The position numbers and the translations under genes were made by a program. DNA of 64,000 nt from Glandiceps talaboti (taxonomy: Eukaryota > Hemichordata > Enteropneusta > Spengelidae). Within the stretch, counting starts at the first letter, position 1; every line of letters begins with the position of its first letter. The notes under the pieces were generated by a model, which saw nothing but the letters and a program-made list of their open reading frames with translations, ran no database searches and was not told the origin of the DNA. Of the stretch, positions 63,002 to 64,000 are shown piece after piece. The DNA lies in the NCBI RefSeq assembly GCF_964340395.1, contig NC_135569.1, forward strand, positions 169,501-233,500, given 5' to 3'.

Positions 63002-64000
63002 GTGAGTAAATCCTTCACTGTTTTTGCTAAAGGCGTCAGAGTGTAAGATTTTGAGCACGTTACTGTGATTTATCGCATTTGTTTGCTGTATTGTATTTAA
63101 GTCAGGTACATGTATGACAATCAGAAAAGGAAGTACAAAGTTTTATAGTCCAGTATGTTGACAGGAAGTTCTTTATTTTTTTGACTGGCAGTCCTTGCTG
63201 TCAACACCTCTGGTATCTCCTGGTATGATTTACCAGTAAGAGTTAATGCTTGATTTAACAATTTGTAGAGTCATACATGTAATACATTAACGTTATGCAT
63301 CATTTGGTGGTCTGAGCATTATGTTACCTCAGGTTGACCTCAATAGTTTTTTGAATACTGAATTACTGCCCATGTTGCCTTTCTATATTCCCATTTCTGG
63401 GTGCATTTTCAATCTCCTGGATGGAGCTTTGTCAAATGAAAACATAAACCTCAATGTTTGAATCCCAGAGTAAATTGTGGATGAGTGTTATCTTATCAGT
63501 GGAAGCATCAAGATTACAAAGGATTATTCTTTTATTCTGGACCAGTTATTTTCTAAAGCTCTGTGACAGATAACTTTATCACACCTTTATTGCAATTCTA
63601 ATCCAAACTGCGTCTTTAAACTGTTTGTGAAAACCAGTTATTTGGCAGAGCTATAGAACAAGTTAGGTCAGAGCAAAAGAATAATCCTATGTAATCCTTC
63701 ATATAAAGATAACACTAATGCAATAACCTAGGATTGAAAAATGGTCTTTAAAATACCTGTTTTGATAGAGATAGGATTTTTCTTCAAAGTTTGATTAGAT
63801 TTTCATCTTTTCAGTGGTAAATTTAAAGGTAAAAAAGTTTGTTGTTAAGTACACACCCATAAATAATTACAGGATACCTAAGTCTATAAAATTGTCTAAA
63901 GTTTTATCTGGTACTTGTTAGTGACTGAGATATGTTGGCATCTTGTCAAACTTGTGAACTTCCTTTGTTCTACCTGTGGTTGTACTTCCAGGAACTACAA

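Overview
The window comes from an animal nuclear genome. It is AT-rich, its genes are split by GT-AG introns, and it is full of microsatellites, minisatellites, fold-back repeats and a decayed LINE. The proteins (mTOR, UBIAD1, PDIK1L/STK35-like kinases) and the intron-rich mTOR gene suggest an aquatic invertebrate such as a cephalochordate, hemichordate or lophotrochozoan. The sequence alone does not settle which. No tRNA, rRNA, CRISPR or bacterial feature was seen.

Layout. (1) 1-1.3 kb: the last two exons of an unrecognised + strand gene. (2) 1.3-7.4 kb: intergenic, repeat-rich. (3) 7.4-8.4 kb: UBIAD1 on the - strand in a single coding exon. (4) 8.4-10.1 kb: a divergent intergenic region with a fold-back repeat. 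(5) 10.1-41.0 kb: mTOR on the + strand. I could place 35 consecutive coding exons whose phases all close. They give 1,735 residues, from the N-terminal HEAT repeats into the FAT domain. The FRB, kinase and FATC parts (about the last 800 residues) are not in the window. (6) 41-64 kb: three intronless-CDS protein kinase genes in tandem on the + strand, at 46.0, 52.0 and 58.1 kb. The second and third share a C-terminal motif (MAGFTKK) and the same gene plan: promoter motifs, a non-coding 5' exon, then one coding exon. A similar promoter and 5' exon at 62.8-63.0 kb predicts a fourth copy just beyond the right edge. A decayed LINE reverse transcriptase lies on the - strand at 53.5-55.0 kb.

The head-to-head UBIAD1/mTOR pair matches the arrangement of the human genes on chromosome 1p36, so this looks like old conserved linkage. 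Either the kinases are nested in a very long mTOR intron, or mTOR is broken or misassembled after 41 kb, where very long GT repeats begin.

The most unusual pattern is that tandem duplications repeatedly span splice junctions of mTOR (both ends of coding exon 12, and one end of exons 3, 15, 23, 30 and 32) and also the stop codon of the first kinase. They create arrays of decoy splice sites beside the real ones. Where I read the decoy junctions, using them gives a stop codon or a frameshift.
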